A DNA stretch of 64,000 nucleotides from Chlorophyllum brunneum (taxonomy: Eukaryota; Basidiomycota; Agaricomycetes; Agaricales; Agaricaceae), in assembly GCA_963576785.1 (NCBI GenBank), contig OY756144.1, forward strand, positions 1 through 64,000. Direction: 5' to 3'. Under the pieces are notes generated by a model that saw nothing but the letters and a program-made list of their open reading frames with translations, was not told the origin of the DNA and ran no database searches. The position numbers and the translations under genes were made by a program. Of the stretch, positions 1 to 10,570 are shown piece after piece (within the stretch, counting starts at the first letter, position 1; every line of letters begins with the position of its first letter).

Positions 1-108
1 AACCCTAACCCTAACCCTAACCCTAACCCTAACCCTAACCCTAACCCTAACCCTAACCCTAACCCTAACCCTAACCCTAACCCTAACCCTAACCCTAACC
101 CTAACCCT
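1..108. repeat. Telomere repeat array
   Basis: Eighteen uninterrupted copies of AACCCT run from the first base to 108, then stop at CCTCCATTC. This is the TTAGGG-type telomere read on the C-rich strand, so base 1 is the physical left end of a chromosome. No degenerate variants are mixed in. Confidence 0.99.
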
Positions 109-1460
109 CCTCCATTCGGTGCACCATGGTATCAGCTAACGTTGGTTGGGTTCACCTCTGTATGCTTGATATAGTCATCGTAAAATAAATTGAATTTTTC
201 TTCGGTCTACTACATTGCGATAATTGTACATGACACTGGGGTTGTGTTGGCCTGCGTATTTTCTGGCAAGGGTTATGCACAACGTACCTGGATAATGCCC
301 CTCCCACCTTGCACCCTATATCCTGTTGCGCTCGGTCGTCCCTCCAATCTGTGATATCGCACTCTTGATCATGACCATTCCTGTTATGGCCGTAGTCGTA
401 GCTGTAGTTGTGGCCACAATCGTAGGGGTAGTGGTGGTCATAGTCGTACTGGTCAAAGACACATCTTCCCTGACTGGGTCTGCGGGGGGCAGGCCTATGT
501 CAGGGCCTCTGTGATTCCAATGTACGTTGAGTGACCATGGGCCTGCTCAGTGACTGGAGAGCGACAGTATGTCTGCTCTTTGACCATAAAGCAACAATAT
601 GTCTGCTCATTCCACAAGGGTGGTCGACATCCTGCTTGAGGGTGGGGTAGTGGACATGGGGGGCGAATCAGGTATGATCGGGTGCGGATCGCGCTCGATC
701 GGACGCTAGCTGGGGTGGGTGGTGTTGGTAAATGAGCACCCCATCATTGTTGGGGTGTCCAATGTGATTGGTGAGGCCATTTGTGCAGTGTGGTATAGCA
801 GGAAGAGGCTAGCGTGGCCGTAGTAATGTGAGAGTGAGAGGGAGAGCAACGAAGTGCTGGCATTGATGGTTGATTGCCGAGTGATCGCCGTACCGATCAT
901 TTTGGAAAGGTCAGTCCATATGCGGAGTGGCTGTGTGATCAGAATATATCAATTATTTATTGATTTTTTGTCGCCTAAATTCGAGTATTTTCGAAATGGC
1001 GCGAGAACGCGGGCTTCTCGGGCTTAGATAATGGCACTAAAATTCATTTTCTAATTTTTCTCGTTTTATTGGTATTTTTTCGCTATTTATTACTAATATA
1101 CCAGAGGTGGTTCTGAAATGGTCCTGAGGTGGTCCTGTTGGTCCTGGGTGACCGTGGGAAGAATCTGTGGGGGATGGGAAAAAAGTGGTCCCCTTTCTCA
1201 CGGCCAATGAAGGACCAACGAGGGTGTGGTCCCAAGCCCGGGCATCTCGGGGAGCCAACTCGCTGTGGTCTTGGCCTATGGGAATATATTTCGGCAGTTG
1301 CCATGTGGTTCCGAGGTGGTTCTGGTAATTTTTTAATATTGTAAATTCTGTACAATATTCAGGTGTGATCCAGATGACATGATTTCATATTCAATAAATG
1401 CAGAGAAATCAGAGGATTCCAATGGTGTATATACTTAAGTGAAGGGGTACTATCTGAGGA
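109..1460. other. Subtelomeric non-coding DNA
   Basis: No gene recognised. 380-460 is a degenerate GTAGTNGTAG-like simple sequence that produces a valine-rich spurious ORF. 520-605 holds imperfect repeats of a TATGTCTGCTC unit. 1105-1330 holds scattered AGGTGGTYCTG motifs (near 1106, 1128 and 1313). There is no sign of a telomere-linked RecQ helicase gene. Confidence 0.6.
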
Positions 1461-1506
1461 CACTCTTAGTACTGACACCAGGGGTCTAGTGTCAGTACTA
1501 ATAGTG
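1461..1506. repeat. 18-bp inverted repeat (hairpin)
   Basis: CACTCTTAGTACTGACAC (1461-1478) and GTGTCAGTACTAATAGTG (1489-1506) are inverted copies with one mismatch, around a 10-nt loop. The structure lies exactly where homology to the ATP-synthase-like fragment at 1545-1835 fades. It could be a terminator-like hairpin, a breakpoint scar or a small transposon end. Confidence 0.7.
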
Positions 1507-1544
1507 CTAGAGTTTCAGAAAGAGGCTGAGGGCATACTAACGCG

Positions 1545-1835
1545 CAGACGAGGGGCTCCTTGTAGCCTGTCAACGCTCAACACTCGGCGAGTGAACGATA
1601 AATTGGCCAACGAAAACGTACCACCCAGAAGGTTACCAATTTTCTGGCCCACAGGACCGAGGAAACGGGCAACGTTCTCCCAAGCCTTACCGGCGGCCTT
1701 TTGGACACCAGCAAGGGCATCCTGTGCCTTTGTCTCGATCGAGGTCGAGTTGAAACGCGTGCCGTTGGGCTTTCGGAGTGCAAATCGAGTGACTGATCGT
1801 TGCAGGGCAGCAGAGGACGCGAGGGTGACGTTCAT
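1545..1835 (-). pseudogene. Partial ATP synthase subunit g-like gene
   Basis: Reading leftward from ATG at 1835, the product starts with a mitochondrial-presequence-like stretch ending RFNSTS. It is followed by KAQDALAGVQKAAGKAWENV and FLGPVGQKIGNLLG, the pattern of fungal mitochondrial F1Fo ATP synthase subunit g (Atp20), an inner-membrane subunit that helps dimerise the complex. A GT-AG intron (about 1567-1621) then joins to a short exon beginning GYKEPLV, also typical of the family. After that the resemblance ends, near the hairpin at 1461-1506, and I see no conserved C-terminus. Probably a truncated copy carried to the telomere. A normal gene with a further unrecognised exon is possible. 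Confidence 0.55.
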
Positions 1836-2034
1836 GGTGGTGAGGAGAGGGTGTTGGAGGACGGGAAGGACGACGAGCAAGCAGCTCACTTCTCGGAAAA
1901 AAGCAGACCTTATCTTATCCACTCCAAAAATATTATTTATATATTAGTCAGCCACGGTTCATTAACAGGACTACAGTCGAACGCAGTGCGGTCTGTTTAG
2001 CACAAGTCAGTATTCATTATATATGTTGGCTGCG

Positions 2035-2376
2035 TCACCAACTGTTTAGGTTTCCACTGCAACACACAGGGGATGCGACGCTACCGAATAAAGCATAAGC
2101 TGCGTGTACCGACCCGTTGTGTTTGGGAAAGACTCACCAGGAGGAATGGTTTTGCTCGGTGGTTTCAGTACAATTCCTGCCAACAACGACGGGCCTGTGT
2201 GGCACAGAGATTCCCAGAGCCTCTAGAATCTGGCTCGCCCGAGGATCGCTGGTGTTTGTTACCTCTTGACAGCAGTGAGTAACCTCGCCAACGTTACAAT
2301 TACCCCTCGCGCTGCGTCTAGGCATCCCCTCCACTAGGGCCGCGGAGTAAAACAAGACCGCCAGCAGAGCTCGCAT
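2035..2376 (-). pseudogene. Class I hydrophobin relic
   Basis: From ATG at 2376 the product has a signal peptide (MRALLAVLFYSAALVEG) and then CNVGEVTHCC and a later NCT, matching cysteines 1-4 of class I hydrophobins, the small secreted proteins that coat fungal surfaces. An in-frame stop follows shortly after. Further left, beyond a possible GTGAGT intron and in a different frame, PVCCSGNLN resembles the second cysteine doublet, again ending early in a stop. The full eight-cysteine pattern is never open in one frame, so I call a decayed gene. An unconventional intron could rescue part of it. Confidence 0.55.
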
Positions 2377-2435
2377 GAAACAGATATGAGCTTGGATGCG
2401 AAACACGATAGGACGAGTGGGCCACGAACGATCTC

Positions 2436-2442
2436 ATTTATA
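2436..2442 (-). promoter_or_regulatory. TATA box of hydrophobin relic
   Basis: TATAAAT on the minus strand lies about 60 bp upstream of the ATG at 2376, a usual fungal spacing. The promoter has outlived the reading frame. Confidence 0.45.
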
Positions 2443-3474
2443 CGTTCTCCCTCTTGGCCCTCGAGGATGATCGCATCACTATTTACCTTCTAACTCAACA
2501 TTATCCAGCCCGTCACCGTCAACAAGCCCTGCCTCTGCGCAACCACCTGTCTCAAGAAGAACAGCCTGGGCGATACAGTTACAAAGTGCCACACTTCTCA
2601 CCATTTTCAGGTATCGATCGGACGCCAAACACTTCGAGTAGGTGTATCCCTCCCGTTGAGCGGTTCCATGCTTGCTAGAAGCCAGGCTTCGCTGTTTCTG
2701 GACCTACGCTACTGTAGTCTGGCAAGTGTTTCTCCATTTATGTAACGACCGCGGTGTTTAAACGGATGCCACGCACCTGTTCCCGGACCGCCCCAGGCGC
2801 CTTGCTCCTCTCCAACGCCCATACAGTACTTGATCATAATTCGGGTAACGATGAATATAGATCGACGGAAGTTATCGCGTAAACGTCCAGTCATGTTCTC
2901 TCCGCTTCGCTCATTCTCTCACAGTGCTCCAATCACTCTCGCGTTCCCACCTCGCCGACCGACATTCCAACAATGGCGCAACAACGCTCAGAACCCCCCA
3001 GTGTCAAACCCAAATGTGTACCCGATGATGTGAACTAATCCGAAAAAACAACATGACACGTGGGTCCTAAAGCCGAGGAGTCTCTGGAACACCAAATCTT
3101 TCTAGATATAATTCTGTCGCCTCCTGTTTGATAATCTCTGACTGGCTAGCCATTTCCATCTCGCGGCATCCACGACTACGTTTTTCCAGTATCCCCCAAA
3201 CTCATGTACACGCAGCTTCGCGTTCCATCCCCTCCCCGGGTCAGACATCTAACCAGCCGGACTCATTTCCGAAAGGCGACACATTTCTTTCACGAAGTGG
3301 CTATATCCACGTATCAAGATACACACAGTACAGAATTAGAAACTCACACGCAGCGCTTCTGAGAAGAGTGTGCTCTTGCCTGACACCCTCTTTTCCACTA
3401 TGATAAATCTAGCCTCCTCGTTCGTTGCCCTTGCAGATACCTCCTCTTCACTCGCCACTCCATTCCAGTTATAT
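2443..3474. other. Intergenic, no gene seen
   Basis: Short ORFs only. An upstream in-frame ATG at 3400 could lengthen the transporter that starts at 3475. Nothing else is supportable. Confidence 0.5.
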
Positions 3475-5603
3475 ATGTCGGAACAGAACAATCACACATT
3501 CGATACGGAAAAGAACAGACCGAGTAATGAAGCCGGAATGCAAAGAGTCGAAATCGTGATCGGGGACAGCGATGGACACATACCGGAACCTAGTCCGATA
3601 CGAGAGTCAGACGGGGGGTGGAATGGGTGGATGACTGTGGCGGGATCGTGAGTCTTTATACTTGAATGTTCCCTCATACCAGACATCCTGGTTACAGGTG
3701 GTTGATCCTATTCAGTACACTCGGGTACGTGCTGCGCCCATTTTGTTCACCATATCTCACAGTATATACAGCTATATCTATTCATTCGGCGTGTACCAAG
3801 GCAGGTGTATCTTCACCCCTGACCATACGCCATTCTCATAAAGCGAAGATTACTACACGCGCATATTCCTTATTGGCCATGATCCAAGCAGTATAGCGTA
3901 CGCTCCATAATTTTTCAAGAACAGCAAACTCAGACCAATTGTCATTTGTAAGATGGATGGGAAGTTTTCAACTCGCTCTACCTTTTGCAATGGGCCCTCT
4001 CGCGGGACGGGTTTTCGACGCTGGATACGCTCGACTGATTGTGTCATTTGGGTCCTTGATTTTCGTCTTCTCGTAAGTGCTATGTCCCGACGTTCTGCGA
4101 TTATCATTTACAACGCCTCGTAGCCTGTTTATGCTGTCGCTCGTACAAGAAGGTCAATATTATCAGGTAATTGTACACCTTTTTGGGTCCTCCAACTTCT
4201 CAATATCCTTCCAAAGGTCTTCCTAAGCCAAGGCGTTGGTATGGGGCTTGGGACCGGCTTACTATTCACCCCCTCGACTGCTATTGTAAGCGTACACTTC
4301 AAACAGAGACGAAGTTTGGCGTATGGAGCGGCATTGACCGGGATTTCTATTGGAGCCCTTGTTTTTCCTATCCGTCTGTCCCATTTCCTTTGACCATCTC
4401 ACGTATCATTCCTGACAATAATTTAGTTCTCAAGTAAATTCCACCGAAATCTTCCACACCAGCCCACTGATTGTCCATCTTTAGCCAGCTAATTCCGAAA
4501 CTCGGGTTCGCTAACGCTGTTCGTTTAACGGGATACATCACACTTGGATGTCTCACCGCCGGCATCGCACTAATACGACCCCCACCCCGCGTTTCCAGGG
4601 CACGGCGTTCCGTCGACATCGCATCGTTCTTTCACGACCCAATCTATCTATGGTTTCTACTCCTGTCAGTCGAATTCGTGCGGGCCTTCACGAGATTCCA
4701 ACAAGCTGAATTGTTCATTTAGAGCAGTAGTAACTCTCCTCAGCATCTATTTTCCAGGTCAGACATCTTTTTCTTTCCTGTCCAAGTGCTCGAATCCCGA
4801 ATAATTTTCAGCTTTTTACCTACAGCTCTACGCCGTGGAACACAACATCAACAACACCCTCGCATTTTACTCTGTAAGTAGCCCTCTCGACTTCAACTTC
4901 ACAACCTGACCATCACCTAGCTCGCTATTCTCAATGGAGTTGGCATAGTAGGACGGGTAGGGGGTTGTTGGTTGGCAGATCGTTACGGGATCTGGAACAC
5001 GTTGGCGCCGACTACGCTCGGCACAGCGGCAATGATATGGGCTATACTTGGAACGTATGTATCTATCAATTCTCCTTCGGTATCCCTTTTATGATTTTCA
5101 CATTGCACCCCTAGCCGTAGTGCCGCAAGCCTTGTTGTTGTCAGCTGCCTTTACGGTATCTTCTCCGGCGCATGTGAGTACCTCTCATAGCTAAAAAAAA
5201 ATCTCAGGTGAACTAATGGCGAATGCATGACAGGGCTTGCTGTGGCTGTATCGGGTCTTGTATCACTCGCTTCTTCGCCATACGAAGTCGGGTGAGTTCT
5301 CTAATTCTTTGCGCTTCTTGATTACAATAGCAAGTTCTCAATCACTAATAGAGCTCGTGTTGGCGTCGCCAATGCCTTTATGAGTGTTGGTCTGCTCGTG
5401 TCTGGGCCAGTACAGGGTGCCCTTCTATCATCGGAGTTCCACTGGGTGCGCCCGATCGTATTCTCTGGGGTGAGTATTTCATGGGAAGTTACACAACCAA
5501 TTACTCACACACCAATTCCAAGACATTGATGACTATTTCGACTGCGCTCTGTGTATTGATTCGTACACTCATCTCCAGGCGCAAGAAGTGTCAATGGGTT
5601 TGA
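3475..5603 (+). CDS. MFS monocarboxylate transporter-like protein
   Basis: A multi-exon gene assembled from about a dozen exons with GT-AG introns. After a hydrophilic N-terminus it reads DGGWNGWMTVAGSW, then GYIYSFGVYQ and SEDYYTRIFL, the diagnostic first transmembrane region of the MCT (SLC16-like) branch of fungal MFS carriers. Later exons give GSFQLALPFAMGPLAGRVFD, SQGVGMGLGTGLLF, GFANAVRLTGY, GVGIVGRVGGCWLADRYG and a basic tail RRKKCQWV ending at TGA 5601-5603. That fits a complete 12-TM plasma-membrane proton-coupled carboxylate carrier. All junctions I tested keep frame, so the gene looks intact. The start at 3475 fits the family; an upstream ATG at 3400 is the alternative. It converges on the AA12 dehydrogenase. 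Substrate unknown. Confidence 0.88.
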
Positions 5604-5953
5604 TTCCCTATGACTGCTCCCACTAGACCTATGAGCGTCGTTCCCGCTCTATGGGGACGTATCGCATGCTTCCTAGTTATAAATAAGGTCCCCCGTGCGA
5701 TAGCAGCCACGCCAACCTACGACTCTATGAACAAATGGAAAACGAGAAAAATTCTGGGCCTCTGAGTGTGGAATTCAGGACTATGTGTATTATCTTACGG
5801 GTTTATAGTTCACGCCGGGACACTTCACCATTCGTACAGGTTATACATCTATCCTCAACCTTATTCAGTAGAATCACGTTCCGGTAATTTTAGCACACGC
5901 CAACATATGACCACCCACAAGATCCGATGTAGAATATAATATAGAATACATAT
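5604..5953. other. Convergent 3' intergenic region
   Basis: This 350-bp gap lies between the converging ends of the MFS gene and the AA12 dehydrogenase. It should contain both 3' UTRs. No ORF or repeat is seen. Confidence 0.6.
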
Positions 5954-7505
5954 CTACGTGGAATTTGTTGCTTGTATGACGAATAGCTGGATGACATTAA
6001 ATAATAGTGACGGGGGAGCAATGGGTTAGGAGACGTACCTCTCCAGTGCTATCACTACTAACGAAAAGTCTCCCGCCCGCCCCAAACGCGAGACCGACGG
6101 GTCTGATGCACTTACCGGGACAAGACTTGAGGTTAGCGGCTTGGATGAGGAAGGTATAACCCAAAGCAGTTCCAGTACCGGTATTCCCGAATGGGTACGG
6201 GACACTGGAATAACAGCATCGTCAACGATGGCCGTACTTCATCTGACGGCGAACTTACTGAACAACACCATAACCTGTGGGTGGGGTTCGGTTGGCGGAG
6301 CCATGGAAGGATACAAAGATATCCCCAGACCACGCTGCGGGGAGAGCTCCCTCAGGAAATACTGAAGATTCGTATTGTTTAATATCGAGCGGAGCCGAGT
6401 GAGCCTATAAAACTCAATGAGAATTCCTAGATCAAAAACATGACCAACACATACCTGGAAGTTGAAGGATGGAGGACGGTTGTTGGTCGAGTTTCGGCAC
6501 CAGGCGTCACCGCGTACGCCAAGTGGGAGTGTGGGAAGGTTTAAGCTGAACTGTGCACCGCGCGGAAGGCTCGTATACTGAGGATCGCCAGTAGGATCTG
6601 CCTGAGGGTTCCAGAGAGTAGCACAGTCAGGGAAGCCGAAGGATGGAGGAGGATTTTCTCCATTCGACCACACTAAAGTCTCAATCTCATCCGCTGGATT
6701 ATCGTTGGCGAAGGTGGGCGTGAACCCAGTCACGTTCTGGATAGAAGCACCGTTCTCGACGATGAGAAGAGCTTTGGCGGCAATGGGTTCTGTCAAAGGT
6801 ACATTCGGGAATGTGAAGCCAGCAGGATTACGGATACCGTAGGCGATGACGACGCCATTAGACCACTGCAAAGGATAGGGTTGAGCAGTGATCAGAGAGA
6901 ATATACGAATTTGTGAGCGACCAGAACCGGGATCACGAGCCGAGACGTCGATGTTGGTCTCCGGGCCCGATCCAACAAGAATTGCGACGACGGTACCAGA
7001 ATCATCGCGGACGAGCTCGAGAGTATGTGTTATCAGTTCTACAAATGCATCAGATCGTACGGCAAAAGCAGATGTCTGTGCACTAACCCCCGTCAGCAGG
7101 CAAACCTGTAATAAGCGGAAATCCATCCGCAGAGGTTGATTGGGTGACAGGATCATAGCTATACGCCAACACGTCGGAAGCGGTGCTGACGTAGAGCGTG
7201 GTGCCATCGACCTGGATGCCATGAGTCAACTTGTCATTCTTGACAACGACTTTGCGTTGCCACCCAGAAGCTGGGGTAAGGAGATGCGAAAAGGAAGATA
7301 CACCGGCCCCACGTTCGACAACAAGCAAGTTTTGCCGCCCGTCGAAGGTGATACCACGAGGGCTGGTGAGATTGGAGAAGACGACGGAAGCACTGAGACC
7401 AGCAGCGACCGTCACTGGTGTGTTGAAGGCTGTGTTATCAGGCTGGAACGTCTGAGCCAAGATGAACGTCGGAAGACAGAGAAAGAAGAGCGAGCTGAGT
7501 TTCAT
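5954..7505 (-). CDS. Secreted PQQ-dependent sugar dehydrogenase (AA12-like)
   Basis: Starts at ATG 7505 with signal peptide MKLSSLFFLCLPTFILAQ, followed by LTSPRGITFDGRQNLLVVERG. Introns join on to PLQWSNGVVIAYGIRNPAGF, DNPADEIE, the AHSAPLDIK exon, SGDIFVSFHGSANR and CIRPVGLAFGAGGRLFVSSD, ending ELFVIQATNST at TAG (5956-5954). This is the soluble quinoprotein L-sorbosone/pyranose dehydrogenase fold, CAZy AA12 in basidiomycetes: a beta-propeller that oxidises sugars with PQQ and can pass electrons to lytic polysaccharide monooxygenases. The GLRN-type motif (here GIRN) and the HGSANR loop are present. There is no cytochrome b domain or CBM1, so it is the single-domain type. All exons remain in frame across about five introns; it looks functional. 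Confidence 0.88.
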
Positions 7506-7952
7506 TTTTGTTGGGGCATTAAGTCATTGAAGATATGACCACTTTTATATCACTGAGGCGTCTGTTTGCTGTACAGAGAAGCATACAGGACCGATGGTAT
7601 TCCCGAAAGTCGCGTCCTTGTCAGGCCCAAAGTTAAAGTTTCGGTCCCGTCCCAACCTTTGTCCGAATTTGCAAATGGCCTCTAGCAGTATTGTTCAGGG
7701 TCCTAACATAAACCTGCCAGCCATTTCCATTCAGACGTTGAAAAACCTCGGAATTCACGAACATTACGATGGAGATTCTGATGCGTTGAAGGAACAGAAT
7801 CGGCTGACCTTGTGAAAAAGGGCATGTGTGCACATTCAATAGTGTATTCGACGATTGCTACAAAGAACAAGGGTCACAGACAGTTGACTCGGGTCTGACA
7901 ACCGCGTAAATCCAACAGAATGCATGTGACTTCAGAAAGTGAGAGAGATAGA
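7506..7952. other. Intergenic, promoter of AA12 gene
   Basis: Holds the 5' flank of the AA12 gene and the 3' flank of the hydrolase. A 73-codon ORF from 7594 resembles nothing I know. Confidence 0.5.
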
Positions 7953-9167
7953 TCAGCCAACGCGTGCGAGGTACAATCGCATCTCGTCTATCCATGTCTT
8001 TTTCGTGTAAGCGTTTTCATGCAGGGCTTTTGGGACCACGATCTTCCTGGCACCGCACCACTGGCGGCGTGTCGCGAGATCGAATATATTCCCTCCCATT
8101 GATGGGGGGACTATCTCGTCATATTCGCTAAGCAACACGAGCATCCCAGGAGAAAGCCTCCCTAGGACAGTGTCACGACCGTTGTGAGAGCGTAGCGCGG
8201 CTAGTGTGTCCCACTTGTCGAATGATAACGGAGCAAGGTAGTGGTAGGGTAACCATTTCTGTGGATACAAAGCGCGGACCATCGTTGGGATTGACTCAAA
8301 AGGATTTTCTAGGACCAGCCCACGAATACGATCAAAATCAGGGATAGATTTTCTATCCTCATGTGACGTGTCTAACTGAGCAAGGGTGCATATCGCGGCA
8401 GCTCCCCCAAGCGAGTGTCCATAGACAACGATACGAGCTGTAGGGAATCTTCGAAGGGCGTAATGTAGGGTGTCACTGTAGTCCTGAATAATTCCCTTTT
8501 CAGTTGGTCGACGAGGAGTAGATTTCCAATAAGAACGAGGTGCAATTGCAAGAACACCGATTTTAGGGCATTTGGGTGGTGACAAAGAGCGGCAGAGGTG
8601 ACTGAAGATCGGAACGCGCTGAACCGGGTTGCCAGCATTACCTGCTGAGAAAATTACCTCCCACATAAACGGTTGGGGGTGAACAACCTGCCTTGGCAGT
8701 AAACGAGAACCACCTCGACATCCTTCTCTACGAAATGATCAGAATGCATAAATACACCGGAAAGTTTTGCCCCTGTTGTTCCTTCCAACTCTACCTCACT
8801 GCACTGGATGCGGTCAAGCGCGGAAGGCGAGAGTTCATCGAGACGTTGCTTACGAGCCCCAAGAGGAGCATAGCCTAGGAGTGTACATTAGATGACGGGC
8901 CTACTCCATATTGAGCGGAATTTACCCATGTAGATGATACGGCGTTGAAATAGTACCATCATGAGGCACTAAAACTTATCTCAGCGAAGAAAGGCGACAT
9001 TAATGCTCAAATACCTTGTACGTCCAAAGTGCGAGAGGTAACCCAATTACTATAGAGGCAACAACAGGGAGAGAAGGAAGCTGAGGGAGAGTCGATACAT
9101 TTCTGGTCGACCGAGCCCGCCTGGAGACTTGGGCAGTTGCATCCCGGAAACCCGAATGTCGTAGCAT
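7953..9167 (-). CDS. ABHD13/Bem46-type alpha/beta hydrolase
   Basis: Four exons from ATG 9167. The N-terminal exon carries a hydrophobic anchor (LPVVASIVIGLPLALWTY). The second reads CLMMVLFQRRIIYMG and runs into YAPLGARKQRLDEL, the conserved front of the Bem46/ABHD13 family. The long last exon has the nucleophile elbow GHSLGG, the acid in LLSEYDEIVPP and the histidine in ALHENAY, a complete Ser-Asp-His triad. The oxyanion-side motif is QGNAGN, with Q where relatives usually have H. Exon 3 joins exon 4 through a 50-bp intron whose donor must be GC (8691-8690) to keep this motif. Likely an ER or plasma-membrane serine hydrolase; substrate unknown in the family. Confidence 0.87.
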
Positions 9168-10570
9168 GACAGCTTCAAGCCAGCTTGTGCTTGGTCACCT
9201 AGCGTCACTGGTCACAGCGGCTATATAGACATCCTTACCTCGCCCCAACTGTACTTGAAACACCAACACCATGAAAAAGCATAACTTAATAACCAGCTAG
9301 AAAACACACAGTTGACGTCTTGACATTTCAGAGCGCGGGTCATATATTCAAATGGTGCCCCAACGAGCCATTATGCAACCTATCTTTCCGAGGAGCCCAT
9401 CATCTACGCGACCACGTGAAGTTAGAAGTCGATGACCTGAGTTCGATCGAGAGTCACAAAATGCGACCCGTACTCCAGAAGCGATTCTTCAAAAAAATCC
9501 CACCCTCAAGAGTAGAGGCGAAATTGAATGAAATTTAATAGTACCCCAGTAGTATCCTCCATCCCCCATTCCTGAATCCCTGCGATGAGACGAAAACGGA
9601 CGACCCCATTGTATACCACAAGCCATACATAGCACATCACCGATCGACGGCCGTCAATGCGTCTAGCGAACTTCGCCTTCCTTTCCAATGAAAGATCTTC
9701 CATAAAAAATTCAAATCCGGGTCTTCTATTCAGGTTAGCCAGGCCATTCACAGTACCCCGAGTAAGCCTTCGGTCCTCTTCATGAACGAAGTGTTCGCAG
9801 CAAGGTGGTAGACAGGGAGCTCCGTTCTAATTTTAAAAATTTTCCTACTAGGGTCCAAGAAGCTTCTTGCCTCCCTTACGCTTCCCTTCTCTTCCACTCG
9901 GTCCATCGGTCAGCCACCTCGGATAAATCTTCAACAGTCCCACACCCTTTCAATACTGGATCCTATCTACGAGTTTCTTTTACAGCGGAGTGCGATTTGA
10001 GCCCACGGACATTGAACGAATCAGTGGGCGCCACAGCACACTATCTCGTCCCGCAGTCCCACAATCACCTAGGAGTTATTTTGCCGGCACAAGTTGGTCA
10101 ATCAATTCATATTAATTAATGATTGCTCATCTTAGCATCTTAGTATCCCCGGAATTAAGTCTTGTCGCACGGTGAGGATTTAGTCTTGAGTGGCATTGGT
10201 GGGAGCTTCTAAGATCGCAACTATGCTCAAGACTAGAGGAATAGAGTTAACCCTGGCGGCTACTGCCCTGGAACCATGCAACTCTTATGTCTATATATAC
10301 TCAAGAACCTATTGTTATTCTAGGCCAGGTATTTTTATGCAGAGGAATCACTGACTTCTGCTTGACTGAGACCCTGCGAAACCTATTTGGTCGCTCAGCA
10401 CTCGATGTCCATACACTACCATACCAAAGGGTCTTGGCCTAGGAGTGGCCGGGCTTCTGCAACCCGGCGGACATCACATTGTTAGTAAAAGGCATCAACG
10501 AATGTTCTTTCGGCTAATAGTGAAGCCTGACGTGTCCTGAATTGTATTCACGGGTACGGGTACAGAACAA
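9168..10570. other. Long intergenic region, no gene recognised
   Basis: ORFs of 72, 81 and 104 codons (9320-9538 +, 9506-9751 -, 9805-10119 +) show no motif, biased codon use or partner exon. I see no transposon ends. Confidence 0.5.

Noticed and set aside
326..514. Valine-rich 62-codon ORF near the telomere
   Set aside because: Produced by a GTAGTNGTAG-like simple sequence; no start context or partner exon.
109..1460. Subtelomeric RecQ helicase gene
   Set aside because: Expected in some basidiomycetes, but no helicase motif is visible in any frame.
9320..9538. 72-codon ORF with CxxxxxC and HHxxxH wording, possible zinc finger
   Set aside because: Cysteine/histidine spacing fits no zinc-finger class and there is no continuation exon.
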